Shown here in pieces: positions 1 to 8,075 of a stretch of 64,000 nt of DNA. The DNA comes from Gracilaria domingensis (taxonomy: Eukaryota > Rhodophyta > Florideophyceae > Gracilariales > Gracilariaceae). The position numbers were made by a program, and so were the translations under genes. The stretch covers positions 62,001-126,000 of the forward strand of contig VCMS01000131.1 in assembly GCA_022539475.1 (NCBI GenBank). Direction: 5' to 3'. Under the pieces are notes generated by a model, which did no database searches, was not told the origin of the DNA, and saw only the letters and a program-made list of their open reading frames with translations. How positions within the stretch are numbered: position 1 is the first letter of the stretch; each line of letters begins with the position of its first letter.

Positions 1-908
1 TTAATATTATGTGTACGGATAGAACGTCGACAGCTGTTTCTATTTGTCAGAGCAGTTGATTCGGTTCCCAGACATGAAGGTGATTTTCGAGAAGAAATGA
101 TGGAGCATGTTAGAGCTGCTCAGGATCATGATGGCAGTAGAAGCTCTGCACATTCTACTATACTGGGAGAATATCGTGCATCGGCGACGTGGATCATTCG
201 AGTTTGTAGCGCTTATCAAAGCGCAATAAAGGGGACAATTACAAGGGACGTACTTCAACTAGTTTACTACTGAAGCAGAGGGTAGCCTTGATATCTATCG
301 GGGTTTCTTAAACCGTCAGAATTGAATCTGTGAGCAGACGCACTTAAAAACACAGAGGCACAGTTCGTGGCCTCGTCTTTCTTTGCGCCAAAGTTGCCCC
401 CTGAAGAAGCCTTTACAATGGTACTGTACCGACGGTACTGTACCGACGGTACTGTACCTTTGGTACTGTACCTTTGGTACGACGGTACTGTAACCTCGGT
501 GTCGGAGTCTCTTGCGCACACAGAAAGACTCTTCGAACTCTTCCGCACCGCAACGCCGCGTTGCACCTGATTGGACAGGTTTGGAATTTTGATCCCTAAA
601 AAAGCGCTGGTCACGTGCTCCAACACGTGACTGTGGGCTGGGATGCCTCCGGCACCAATCACCGCGGTGAATTCATTGCACGAGCTTCAGCACGACTCGG
701 GTTCGGACTCCTTCAAACATTTTCGTGACAAAGACAATTAGTATGTAGGAAATGTAATGAAAAAGTTGGGCTGCTGAACCACAACAAATCAAACACCATC
801 CTTGCAGCAAGCGCAGTACGTTTTCGCAGAGTTGGACAGTCAGTGAAGCGATTCAATGAAGCGAATCAATGAATCGAGGATCAAGCTCACCTAATACGGC
901 AGACCGAG
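1..908. other. Gene-free left flank with a short GTAC repeat
   Basis: No reading frame here is convincing as a protein gene. The only structure I see is the 14-bp GTAC tandem repeat at 421-492. The right part is AT-rich and presumably holds the promoter of the ALG12 gene that begins at 909. No tRNA or rRNA signature was seen. Confidence 0.6.
421..492. repeat. 14-bp tandem repeat built on GTACTGTAC
   Basis: Four consecutive 14-bp units (421-434, 435-448, 449-462, 463-476) start GTACTGTACC and end either GACG or TTTG, two of each. A partial unit GTACGACG and a last GTACTGTA follow. Each unit contains GTACTGTAC, an odd-length palindrome with T at its centre, so the array can fold in many registers. 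Small open frames across it are repeat translations, not genes. Confidence 0.85.
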
Positions 909-2553
909 ATGGATTCAAGCTTCCTCGAAGCGTCATTCATGCTGGGCATGATGTTATTTCATCTCATTACTACTCCGTTCACAAAGGTCGGATCCACCCT
1001 TCGCTTTCTGAATGCCTTGCACAACCAGAAGTGAATGCTCTCGAACTAACACATTTCCTACATTTCTTTGTTCGTCAAATGTTAACGAAACGCAGGTAGA
1101 AGAGAGCTTTAACTTGCAAGCCATGTACGACTTGTTATATAAACCCTGGGCCAACGTAACTAGCTTTGATCACTCCGAGTTTCCCGGAGTTGTTCCTCGC
1201 ACCTTCGTCGGCCCTCTCATTATCTCGATACCGTCAATGATACCGAAGATGATGTTGAACGCGTCACCCTTCATGATGCTTCACGTTGTGAGAGCAACTC
1301 TTGGGCTGTGGGTGGTTCTATCGTTGCTGAAAGTGCGAAGTTCATTATCTCGCCGGTATTCCAGGCTGACGGGCATGCTTTTCACCGCACTGACAGTAAC
1401 ACAGTTCCATATATTATTCTACTCCAGCCGCTCTCTACCCAATGTATTTGCTCTAATTCTAACCAACCTAGCCTTGGCGTATCAACTTGAACCTATCCTA
1501 ACTCGAAAGCGGTATCGAGCCATAGTTCTTTTGTCTCTGGCATGTGCCTTGTTCCGGTCGGAGCTCTGTTTGTACATATTCATGACTATGGTTGTAAACC
1601 TTTTTGCCGGACACATTTCATTTCTTCCCACAGTGATTTATGGGCTGCAAACAGCAGTATTGACGGCGCTCGGCTCTATTGTTGTTGATTCACACTTTTG
1701 GCAACGATTAAGTTATCCAGAATTGGAAGTGTTCTACTTCAACGTCGTTCTCAACAAGAGTTCAGCATGGGGTACTCACCCATTTCTGTGGTACTTTTAC
1801 AATGCACTTCCGCGAGCATTAGGCGGTTCATATATTCTTGGCCTAAAAGCTCTCATAGCAGGCAGTGGGGAGATAGGCACGTGGATGTTACCAGCACTCT
1901 TGTTTGTCTGTGTCTATTCCATTCTACCTCACAAGGAACTGAGATTCATTTTTTATGTTTTGCCCGTCTTCAACGCTGCTGCTGCTGTAGCCATCGAAAC
2001 GGAGATTCATCGGATACGTCTCATGATAGTAGGGTCTGGGAAAAAGGATGATTCATCCAGAACGACATGGAGGTTGGCTGATCTGCTACGAGCTGTTCTG
2101 TTCGCAGGATTCGTAGTGTTGACGTTTGCAAGCTGCATCGCTCAGAATGTCGTTTCTTCTGCCGCGTCTCAGTGGAATTATCCATCAGCACATGCAATGA
2201 TGCGAATGCACGAAGTTGAACACATTCTATGTGCGGAAAATGCAACACTGGACGGGTACGTACATATTGACGTTGACTCGGCAATGGGTGGTATTTCGCA
2301 ATTCGTGCAGGAGTCATATGATAAGAAGAGCAGCTGTTGGAAGTGGAGGTACTCTAAGCGAGAGGATGTAGAAGATCTTAAGTTGACAGACTTTTCCCAT
2401 TTGCTATGGAACAGGGCTGAGGTCGAGGGATTCTGCGTCATTCATGTGGAAGAAAAATATGCAGGAGTGGATTGGCAAAAAGGCCGGATAAAGAGGAGCC
2501 CGCACACATATGTTCACCGAAACAAGAACATGTCAGCGGTTGGTTGTCTATGA
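909..2553 (+). CDS. ALG12: ALG12-type dolichyl-P-mannose alpha-1,6-mannosyltransferase, one intron
   Basis: GT22-family ER mannosyltransferase that adds the eighth mannose (alpha-1,6) to the lipid-linked N-glycan precursor, using dolichyl-phosphate mannose in the ER lumen. Two exons: 909-986 and 1096-2553, joined in phase 0 across a 109-bp intron (GT at 987, AG at 1094-1095). The join gives TPFTK/VEESFNLQ, the family's N-terminal signature (PYTKVEESFN), followed by EFPGVVPRTF and later HKELRF, both typical of ALG12. About 511 residues with many hydrophobic helices, a normal family length. The start at 909 is chosen because it gives a short hydrophobic first helix just before the signature. 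An ATG at 1012, in frame with exon 2, lies inside the intron and would lose this helix. Family assignment is firm; ALG12 rather than another GT22 member rests on the EFPGVVPRTF motif. Confidence 0.88.
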
Positions 2554-3053
2554 GAGATAATATGAGAGCAGACATATAATTGTCAGCTTCCTTCCCGCAG
2601 AATGGAGGCGGGGAATGAAGCAATGCAATCAGTTGCGGCGTTTTCGTTGACAGCGGAGTAGAGCCTCCTTTTCAGCGCACGCGTAAGAGCCGCTTGGGAA
2701 CGCATGCTTCTAAGCGCGACTCGCGCCGAGAAGGCGTGCAGCTCGTCATCGACGGTGGCGTTCTCAAAAGGTATGGCGCACTGAAAATCGCAAGATACAG
2801 TACGTCGGTGACAAGCATTTTCATGCGTGCAAAACGCCAAAAAAACAGAGCGCGCCGGTGGACAGCCGATAACACGACGATCCCAGTCGCCGACTCAGCG
2901 GGCAGCTCGCCGACGACCCATAAAACCATCCCGGCGCGATGAGGACGCACATATTTCCAAGCGCGCGGCGCACCCGCCCATGCCTCCGCTAACATCTCGT
3001 CAAAAGGCGTTGGTGTCCGTCTTTCTTCGACAGAGACCCGGACCCGCCGGTAC
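2554..3053. other. Intergenic region between ALG12 and U2AF65 genes
   Basis: About 500 bp with no supported gene. Minus-strand frames run across it, but the better-looking one (2583-2840) has no ATG start, and none is recognisable. It probably contains the 3' end of the ALG12 transcript and the promoter of the downstream splicing-factor gene. Confidence 0.5.
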
Positions 3054-4511
3054 ATGAGACACTTTGAAACCCAACAAGCTTTCAACAATCCGCCAGTGCT
3101 CTCCGAGCCGCGAGCCGATTCGCGTCAACAGCATCTTCAAACATCGTCAAGAATGGAGCATTCGCGTCGCGAGCGGCGGGCTTCCCCTCCTCGTCGGCGC
3201 CGTCGCCGACCGACGCTGTGGGACGTGCGAGAGTTTCCGTACGGCATTCCTGTTCCGCCGGCTGGCGGATCTACGGCGTTTGCACCGCATGCAGTCCGGC
3301 CTGTTGGGCTGACGCAAAGAGTCGAGGCGAATCGCGCTCCGATCCCGGGTCCCAACGACATCGTACATGCGCCAGTTGCAGGCGAGAGTGGACCATTGGC
3401 TGGTATTAACATCGATGCGTTAAAAGCTTTACTGAATCCGTCGGGCGTCCGAGCTGCTACGCCGGCCGTGGCAATCGCCACTCCTGTTGCGACGATGGGA
3501 GAGGCGAACATGCAATCTACGCGTCACGCGCGTCGGTTGTACGTGGGAAATCTTCCGGCCGATACGACCGATGTTCAGATTGAGGACTTTTTCAACCGCG
3601 CGTTGAAGGCTTCTCGCGGTGTGGAATCGGAAGGCAATGCTGTGATTTCCGTGTACACCAACCTGGAGAAGCGCTTTGCGTTCATCGAGACGCGCACAAT
3701 AAGAGAGGCTGCGGCGGGGCTGGCTTTGGACGGAGTGAAGTTTGGCGACATGTTTCTACGTCTAAGAAGGCCGAACGATTACAATGCTACGTTGGCTGGG
3801 GATCCGCGTCCTCCTGCCGGGTTTAACCCGAGCATTCTGGGCATTGTGTCGACGCAGGTGTCGGATGGGCCGAACAAGGTGTTTGTCGGTGGCATTCCGT
3901 ACACGCTGACGGAAGATCAAATCAAAAACTTGTTATCCAGCTACGGGGCGCTGGCGGCGTTCAACCTGATTAAAGAGCCCAACACGGGGATGAGCAAGGG
4001 CTTTGCGTTCTTCGAGTACGTGGACGCAGACGTGGTGGACGCGGCGTGCGAGGGGCTGCACGGCATGCAGGTGGGCGACAAGACGCTGACGGTGCGGCGC
4101 GCGACGCACACGAACGGCACGGCGACGCACGCGTCTGGGATGGCGCATTCGGTGGGGATGAACGGCGCGGGCACAGTGAGCAAGGAGCTGCTGCTGCCGG
4201 AGGTGTCGCGCGTGGTGGCGGTGTACGACGCGGTGACGGAGGAGGAGCTGGAGGACGACGAGGAGTACGAGGAGATTCTGGACGACATGCGCGACGAGGC
4301 GGGCAAGGTGGGCGGGCTGGAGGAGGTGCTGATCGTGAGGCCGCGCGACGGCGAGCGCATGCGCAAGGCGGTGGGCAAGGTGTTCGTCAAGTTTGCGAGC
4401 CGCGGCGACGCCGAGCGCGCGCGGCTGACGTTCGAGGGGCGCCGCTTCGCGCAGCGCGTCGTGCGCGCTGAGTACTTTGACGAGGCGCGTTTTGACCGCC
4501 GCCTGTTCTGA
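3054..4511 (+). CDS. U2AF2: U2AF large subunit (U2AF65-type splicing factor)
   Basis: Binds the polypyrimidine tract at 3' splice sites and recruits U2 snRNP. 485 residues from the first ATG; a second ATG at 3153 starts an Arg/Ser-rich N-terminus (MEHSRRERR) and is a plausible alternative. Residues 55-65 contain TLWDV, matching the tryptophan segment by which U2AF65 binds the small subunit. RRM1 starts near residue 160 (RRLYVGNLP), RRM2 near 273 (NKVFVGGIP), and a C-terminal UHM-type third RRM spans about 390-480. An acidic stretch (EEELEDDEEYEEI) precedes the UHM. GC content rises sharply in the last third, in step with the GC island beyond. A U2 snRNA gene, its functional partner, lies about 8 kb to the right. 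Confidence 0.92.
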   Translation: MRHFETQQAFNNPPVLSEPRADSRQQHLQTSSRMEHSRRERRASPPRRRRRRPTLWDVREFPYGIPVPPAGGSTAFAPHAVRPVGLTQRVEANRAPIPGPNDIVHAPVAGESGPLAGINIDALKALLNPSGVRAATPAVAIATPVATMGEANMQSTRHARRLYVGNLPADTTDVQIEDFFNRALKASRGVESEGNAVISVYTNLEKRFAFIETRTIREAAAGLALDGVKFGDMFLRLRRPNDYNATLAGDPRPPAGFNPSILGIVSTQVSDGPNKVFVGGIPYTLTEDQIKNLLSSYGALAAFNLIKEPNTGMSKGFAFFEYVDADVVDAACEGLHGMQVGDKTLTVRRATHTNGTATHASGMAHSVGMNGAGTVSKELLLPEVSRVVAVYDAVTEEELEDDEEYEEILDDMRDEAGKVGGLEEVLIVRPRDGERMRKAVGKVFVKFASRGDAERARLTFEGRRFAQRVVRAEYFDEARFDRRLF

Positions 4512-4614
4512 TTGGCGCGCCAAAACGCGCGCAGCGCGCGTTTTCGCCTTTTGGGCGCGCGCCCGCGCGCGCGCGCGGTGGCGCGCTGCGCCACCCGCAG
4601 CGGGACGCGCCGCC

Positions 4615-5445
4615 ATGGAGGTGGAGCGCGAGCAAGGCGGCGGCGACGACGACCGGCGCCCCGCGGCAGCGGCGGCGGCGGCGACGGCGGCGGCGGCGGC
4701 GGCAGCAGCAGCAGCGGCGGCGGCGGCGGCGGCGGCGGCGCAGCGCGCGGACGGCGCCAAGGTGGCGGACGCGGTGGTGCGCAAGCACGTGATGAACTAC
4801 CTGCTGCACAACTTTTACGAGCAGACGGCCAGCGCGTTTCTGCGCGAGCAGGTGCAGCGGCGGGAGACCGAGCTCAAGCAGTCGGTGAGCGCGGTGATGA
4901 GGGAGTTGCGGCAGCGGCGAAACATGACGGAGAAGCTGAGGCAGGGCAAGGTGCTGGAGTCGATTGAGCAGGCGGACGAGCTGGTGCTGCACTCGAGGCA
5001 GACCACGATACAGAAGCAGTACCCCATGCTGTACACGCGGCTGCTTTGCCAGCACTTTACCGAGCTGATCCGCGACAAGCAGACGGTGCGCGCGCTCAAC
5101 TTTGCGCAGACGGACATTGTGCCGATCGGGAAGCGGCACCACGAGGCGATGAAGGTGCTCAAGAGGTACTTTGCGCTGCTGGCGTACAAGCAGCCGGAGC
5201 TGAGCCCGCTGTTCGAGCTGGTGGACGTGCGGCAGCGCGACAGCCTGGCGGAGGAGTTGAACGGAAGGGTGTGCGGGCTGGCGAGGAGAGACAGCGCTTT
5301 GAACGACGTGCACAGCGACTTGGAACGCGTTTTGAGGCAGCTGACGGTGGTGATGAGGCGCGTGCAGGGCGCGAACAAGGGCAAGGATGCGGACGACTGG
5401 TGCGTGGCGCACGTTTTTGAAGACGCCAAGAAGGACGCAGACTGA
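4615..5445 (+). CDS. LisH-CTLH-CRA protein, GID/CTLH ubiquitin-ligase subunit-like
   Basis: Resembles GID8/RanBPM-type scaffold subunits of the GID/CTLH E3 ubiquitin ligase. 276 residues. After an acidic start and a long poly-Ala tract (about residues 17-43), a LisH dimerisation motif (VMNYLLHNFYEQTASAFL) lies near residue 60. A CTLH segment (RRNMTEKLRQGKVLESIEQAD) lies near 100-120, followed by a helical CRA-like region containing LLCQHFTELIR. Start chosen at GCCGCCATGGAGG; in-frame codons upstream overlap the U2AF gene and encode low-complexity residues. It lacks a SPRY domain, so it is closer to GID8-like subunits than to RanBP9. Very GC-rich at the 5' end. Confidence 0.75.
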   Translation: MEVEREQGGGDDDRRPAAAAAAATAAAAAAAAAAAAAAAAAAQRADGAKVADAVVRKHVMNYLLHNFYEQTASAFLREQVQRRETELKQSVSAVMRELRQRRNMTEKLRQGKVLESIEQADELVLHSRQTTIQKQYPMLYTRLLCQHFTELIRDKQTVRALNFAQTDIVPIGKRHHEAMKVLKRYFALLAYKQPELSPLFELVDVRQRDSLAEELNGRVCGLARRDSALNDVHSDLERVLRQLTVVMRRVQGANKGKDADDWCVAHVFEDAKKDAD

Positions 5446-5472
5446 TGCGCGCGCGGAGATGGGCGGTAGCAG

Positions 5473-5491
5473 TTGTTGTTGTTGTTGTTGT
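5473..5491. repeat. GTT microsatellite
   Basis: Short run of GTT triplets in the 3' flank of the LisH-CTLH gene, between it and the minus-strand candidate. Probably 3' UTR; no other meaning inferred. Confidence 0.7.
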
Positions 5492-5523
5492 TCTCTGTAC
5501 CAATACACGAAAAAGCACATGGT

Positions 5524-5955
5524 TTACTGAGTCTGGGCGTTGTCAAAGCTGCTGCGGCTGCTCGTGCTGCCGCGGCTGCTCGTGCTGCCGCGGCTGCTCG
5601 TGCTGCTGCGGCTGCCGGCGCCGTCACGGCCGCCATCGCGCTCGCGGCGCGGCGGCGCGCGCGGCGCGGCCTGCGCGGCCTGCGCGGCCTGCGCGCGCTG
5701 CAGGCGCGCGGCAAACGACAGCGCGAACAGCGAGGCGGCGGCGGACACGAGCGCGCGGCGGGTGAACGTGACGGACGCGCGCGCCGCCGCCGCCGCCGCC
5801 GGCGCGCCGCGCGCGTCGGCGCTGCTCGGCGCGCGGCTGCTGCGCGGCGCGGCGCGGCGCGGGCGGCGCGGCGCGGCGCGCGACCGCCGGCGCGGGCGCG
5901 GGCGCGGGCGCGGCAGCGGCGCGGCGGGCGCGAACGCGGCGCGACGCGGGCTCAT
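5524..5955 (-). CDS. Possible small plastid lumen-targeted protein
   Basis: 143 residues, ATG start, not matched to a family. What can be seen: an Arg/Ala/Pro-rich N-terminus with an early Phe (AAFAP), then at about residues 64-91 a segment TFTRRALVSAAASLFALSF followed by small residues and AQA. This looks like a twin-arginine thylakoid signal with a signal-peptidase site. The remaining 55 or so residues contain three SSTSSRG-type repeats and a polar tail ending NAQTQ. It is divergent to CbbX, so the GC-rich 575 bp between them could hold both promoters. Caution: in 75-80% GC DNA, long open frames rich in Arg and Ala arise by chance; the ordered transit/Tat layout is the main argument for it. 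Confidence 0.35.
   Translation of the reverse strand: MSPRRAAFAPAAPLPRPRPRPRRRSRAAPRRPRRAAPRSSRAPSSADARGAPAAAAAARASVTFTRRALVSAAASLFALSFAARLQRAQAAQAAQAAPRAPPRRERDGGRDGAGSRSSTSSRGSTSSRGSTSSRSSFDNAQTQ
5549..5613. repeat. 18-bp tandem repeat encoding STSSRG
   Basis: Three to four near-perfect 18-bp units of the form GCTGCTCGTGCTGCCGCG on the plus strand. On the minus strand they read as repeated STSSRG within the candidate lumen protein. Confidence 0.8.
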
Positions 5956-6530
5956 GAGCGCGGCTGGGGCTCGGCGCCGGGCGCTTGCGCGCCCGCGGCG
6001 GCTCGCGCGCGCGCGCGCATCGCGCCGCTTAAGCGGCGCGGCGGCGCGCAGGCGGCGCGCTGGCGGCGCGCAGATTGGTGGCGCGGCGCGCGACGGCGGC
6101 GCCGATATCGTTGGCGCAGCGCGGCGGACGCGGAGATATTATATCCGCCGCACAGATAGACAGATATCCAGCCGCGAGAGACGACGACGTGCTCCGCGCG
6201 GCAGCAGTGCCGCCGCAGCGCCACAACGGCAGCGCCGGCCGTAAGCGCTGTAAGCGGGGGTGCAAAGTGCAGCGCGCAATGGCGGCGCGACAAGTGGCGC
6301 GCACCATTCCACACTCGCCGCAATCTCGCCGCCCACGCGCGCGCGCGCGCGCGCAGCGCCGCCGCCCCACATCGCCCGCTTCAAAAGCGCGCCCCATCGC
6401 GCGCAGCCGCGGCGCGGCGCACGCCCGTGCGTCTGTTCACCGCGCCCGCCGCCGCCGCAGCCAGCCCGCCCGCCTGCCCCCGCCTTTGCTCGCCGCCGCG
6501 ACCCCGTCAAACAGTTTGTTCTCCCCGGAA
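5956..6530. promoter_or_regulatory. Extremely GC-rich divergent intergenic region upstream of CbbX
   Basis: 575 bp dominated by GCGC and CGCG alternation, among the most GC-rich DNA of the window together with the adjoining 5630-5955. It lies between the 5' ends of the minus-strand candidate and CbbX, so probably contains the CbbX promoter and 5' UTR. Long open frames run through it in several frames on both strands because stop codons are rare at this composition. I see no clear TATA box. Confidence 0.4.
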
Positions 6531-7736
6531 ATGGCCTTCATCCCGACTGGCGCCACGCCGCTGCGCGGCAGCCGCTCCTCGGCGGCGCGTCCGCTGTGTC
6601 CGACACGCGCGCCGCGCGCCGCGCGCGCCGTGTCGACGCCGCGCATGACCGATACGGAGGCGCCGCAGTACGAGACGCCGGTGACGCGCCGCCTGTCGGA
6701 CGCGCTCAAGGAAAAGGACGTGGAGGCGCGCAAGCTGCGCCAGGAGAACGAGAAAAAGGCGCGCGAGAAGGAGGAGAAGAAGATGGCGCGCCAGCGAAAG
6801 GTGGACAAGCTCAACAGCATTCCCGATGACCTGGAGGTGGGCAGCGTCAACCAGCACATGTACGAGGCGGGCGTGCAGGAGGAGCTCGCGCTGCTGGACA
6901 ACGATTTGGTCGGCCTCAAGCCCGTCAAGACGCGCGTGGCGGAGATTGCTGCGCTGTTGATTGTGGACAAGCTCAGGAAGGGGCTTGGCCTGGAGACGGC
7001 CGTGCCGTCTCTGCACATGTCCTTCACGGGCGCCCCGGGCACGGGCAAGACCACCGTCGCCATGAGGATGGGGCAGCTGCTCAAGAGGATGGGCTATTGC
7101 CGCCAGGGTCACCTGGTCGTGGCCACGCGAGACGACCTGGTGGGGCAGTACGTCGGCCATACCGCGCCCAAGACAAAAGAGGTCATCAAGAAGGCCTTTG
7201 GCGGAGTGCTGCTCATCGATGAGGCCTACTACCTGTACAATGCCTCCAATGACAAGGATTACGGCCAGGAGTCGATTGAGATTCTGCTGCAGGTCATGGA
7301 GCATCAGCGCGATGACTTGGTGGTGGTGCTGGCTGGCTACGAAGACCGCATGGATAGGTTTTACGGCTTCAACCCGGGTATGAGCTCCCGTATTGGAAAC
7401 CATATCAACTTCCCCAACTACTCGGCCGAGGAGCTGGTGGCCATTGCCAAGGTCATGAGCCGCGACCTGCAGTACGAATTTGCAGAGGGCTCTGACCAGG
7501 TCTTCACCGAGTACGTGGAGAAGCGCATGCAGATGCCCTACTTCTCCAACGCTCGAACTGTGCGTAACGCGGTGGACCGCGCTAGGATGAGAGCCTCTAT
7601 CCGCCTGTTTAATGACGCCATGGTGCCGGGCTCTGATGGCATGGTTTCGAAGACCGATTTGATGACCATCATGCCGCAGGACTTGGTCACTGCCAAGGAG
7701 CTTGAGGCGCGTGGTGATAGTGCAATCGTTGAATGA
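6531..7736 (+). CDS. cbbX: CbbX, red-type Rubisco activase (nuclear, plastid-targeted)
   Basis: AAA+ ATPase that remodels inhibited form ID (red-type) Rubisco in the plastid stroma. 401 residues: an N-terminal extension of about 38 residues, basic and Ser/Ala-rich, beginning MAF as in red algal transit peptides; a charged helical linker; then the AAA+ domain. Walker A GAPGTGKT is at about residues 167-174, the pore-loop segment YVGHTAP at about 207-213, Walker [11 protein letters not shown] at about 227-236, and a C-terminal helical lid. The upstream reading frame stays open through GC-rich DNA, but the ATG at 6531 matches the expected protein plus transit peptide. Red algae carry a plastid cbbX and often a nuclear copy; this is the nuclear form. 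Expression should follow photosynthetic demand (inference). Confidence 0.93.
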   Translation: MAFIPTGATPLRGSRSSAARPLCPTRAPRAARAVSTPRMTDTEAPQYETPVTRRLSDALKEKDVEARKLRQENEKKAREKEEKKMARQRKVDKLNSIPDDLEVGSVNQHMYEAGVQEELALLDNDLVGLKPVKTRVAEIAALLIVDKLRKGLGLETAVPSLHMSFTGAPGTGKTTVAMRMGQLLKRMGYCRQGHLVVATRDDLVGQYVGHTAPKTKEVIKKAFGGVLLIDEAYYLYNASNDKDYGQESIEILLQVMEHQRDDLVVVLAGYEDRMDRFYGFNPGMSSRIGNHINFPNYSAEELVAIAKVMSRDLQYEFAEGSDQVFTEYVEKRMQMPYFSNARTVRNAVDRARMRASIRLFNDAMVPGSDGMVSKTDLMTIMPQDLVTAKELEARGDSAIVE

Positions 7737-8075
7737 GGTGCCTTTGTAGATGTTCCTTTCGCGCTGTTCATTTTCTGTTAAAAGCGAAACGACCATGTTG
7801 GAGGTGGCGCTTGTGTTTTGGTTGCTTCGTGTAGCGCCATGCCATTACCGTAATCTCGTACAGTATAATCAGATATTTTTGAGCACCCTCGTGATCATTA
7901 CATGACGTTTTGACGATTCCATTGCGCTCATTCATCATCATCAGTTGTCTTGCTCTGTGAGATTGCACCGAAGGCGGCGTCGTGTGGGCGATGCGTTGCG
8001 ACGTTACTTTCATCTGACAACCATGCTGTTTCATACAGCCTCAATTGTTCTATTCTTGATTCTTGATTCAGCATC
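7737..8075. other. Intergenic spacer between CbbX and the plastid-targeted orphan
   Basis: 339 bp of roughly 42% GC, a sharp drop from the GC island to the left. Contains the CbbX 3' region and the presumed promoter of the next gene. No ORF or RNA gene is supported. Confidence 0.5.

Noticed and set aside
2583-2840. 85-codon minus-strand frame (VDDELHAFSARVALRSMRSQAA...) that looks protein-like
   Set aside because: No ATG start, no family match, and the only possible intron upstream would be too short. Left unannotated.
3933-4784. 283-codon minus-strand frame opposite U2AF65
   Set aside because: Shadow of the U2AF UHM region and the poly-Ala tract; no motif of its own.
4387-5520. 377-codon minus-strand frame rich in Gln, His and Arg opposite the LisH-CTLH gene
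   Set aside because: Antisense to a recognisable domain protein in very GC-rich DNA; composition is that expected from reverse translation of Ala/Glu/Leu codons, with no domain.
5445-6244. Several plus-strand frames of 100-230 codons in the GC island
   Set aside because: Arg/Ala low-complexity translations of GCGC-rich DNA in overlapping frames with no ordered features; open only because stop codons are rare there.
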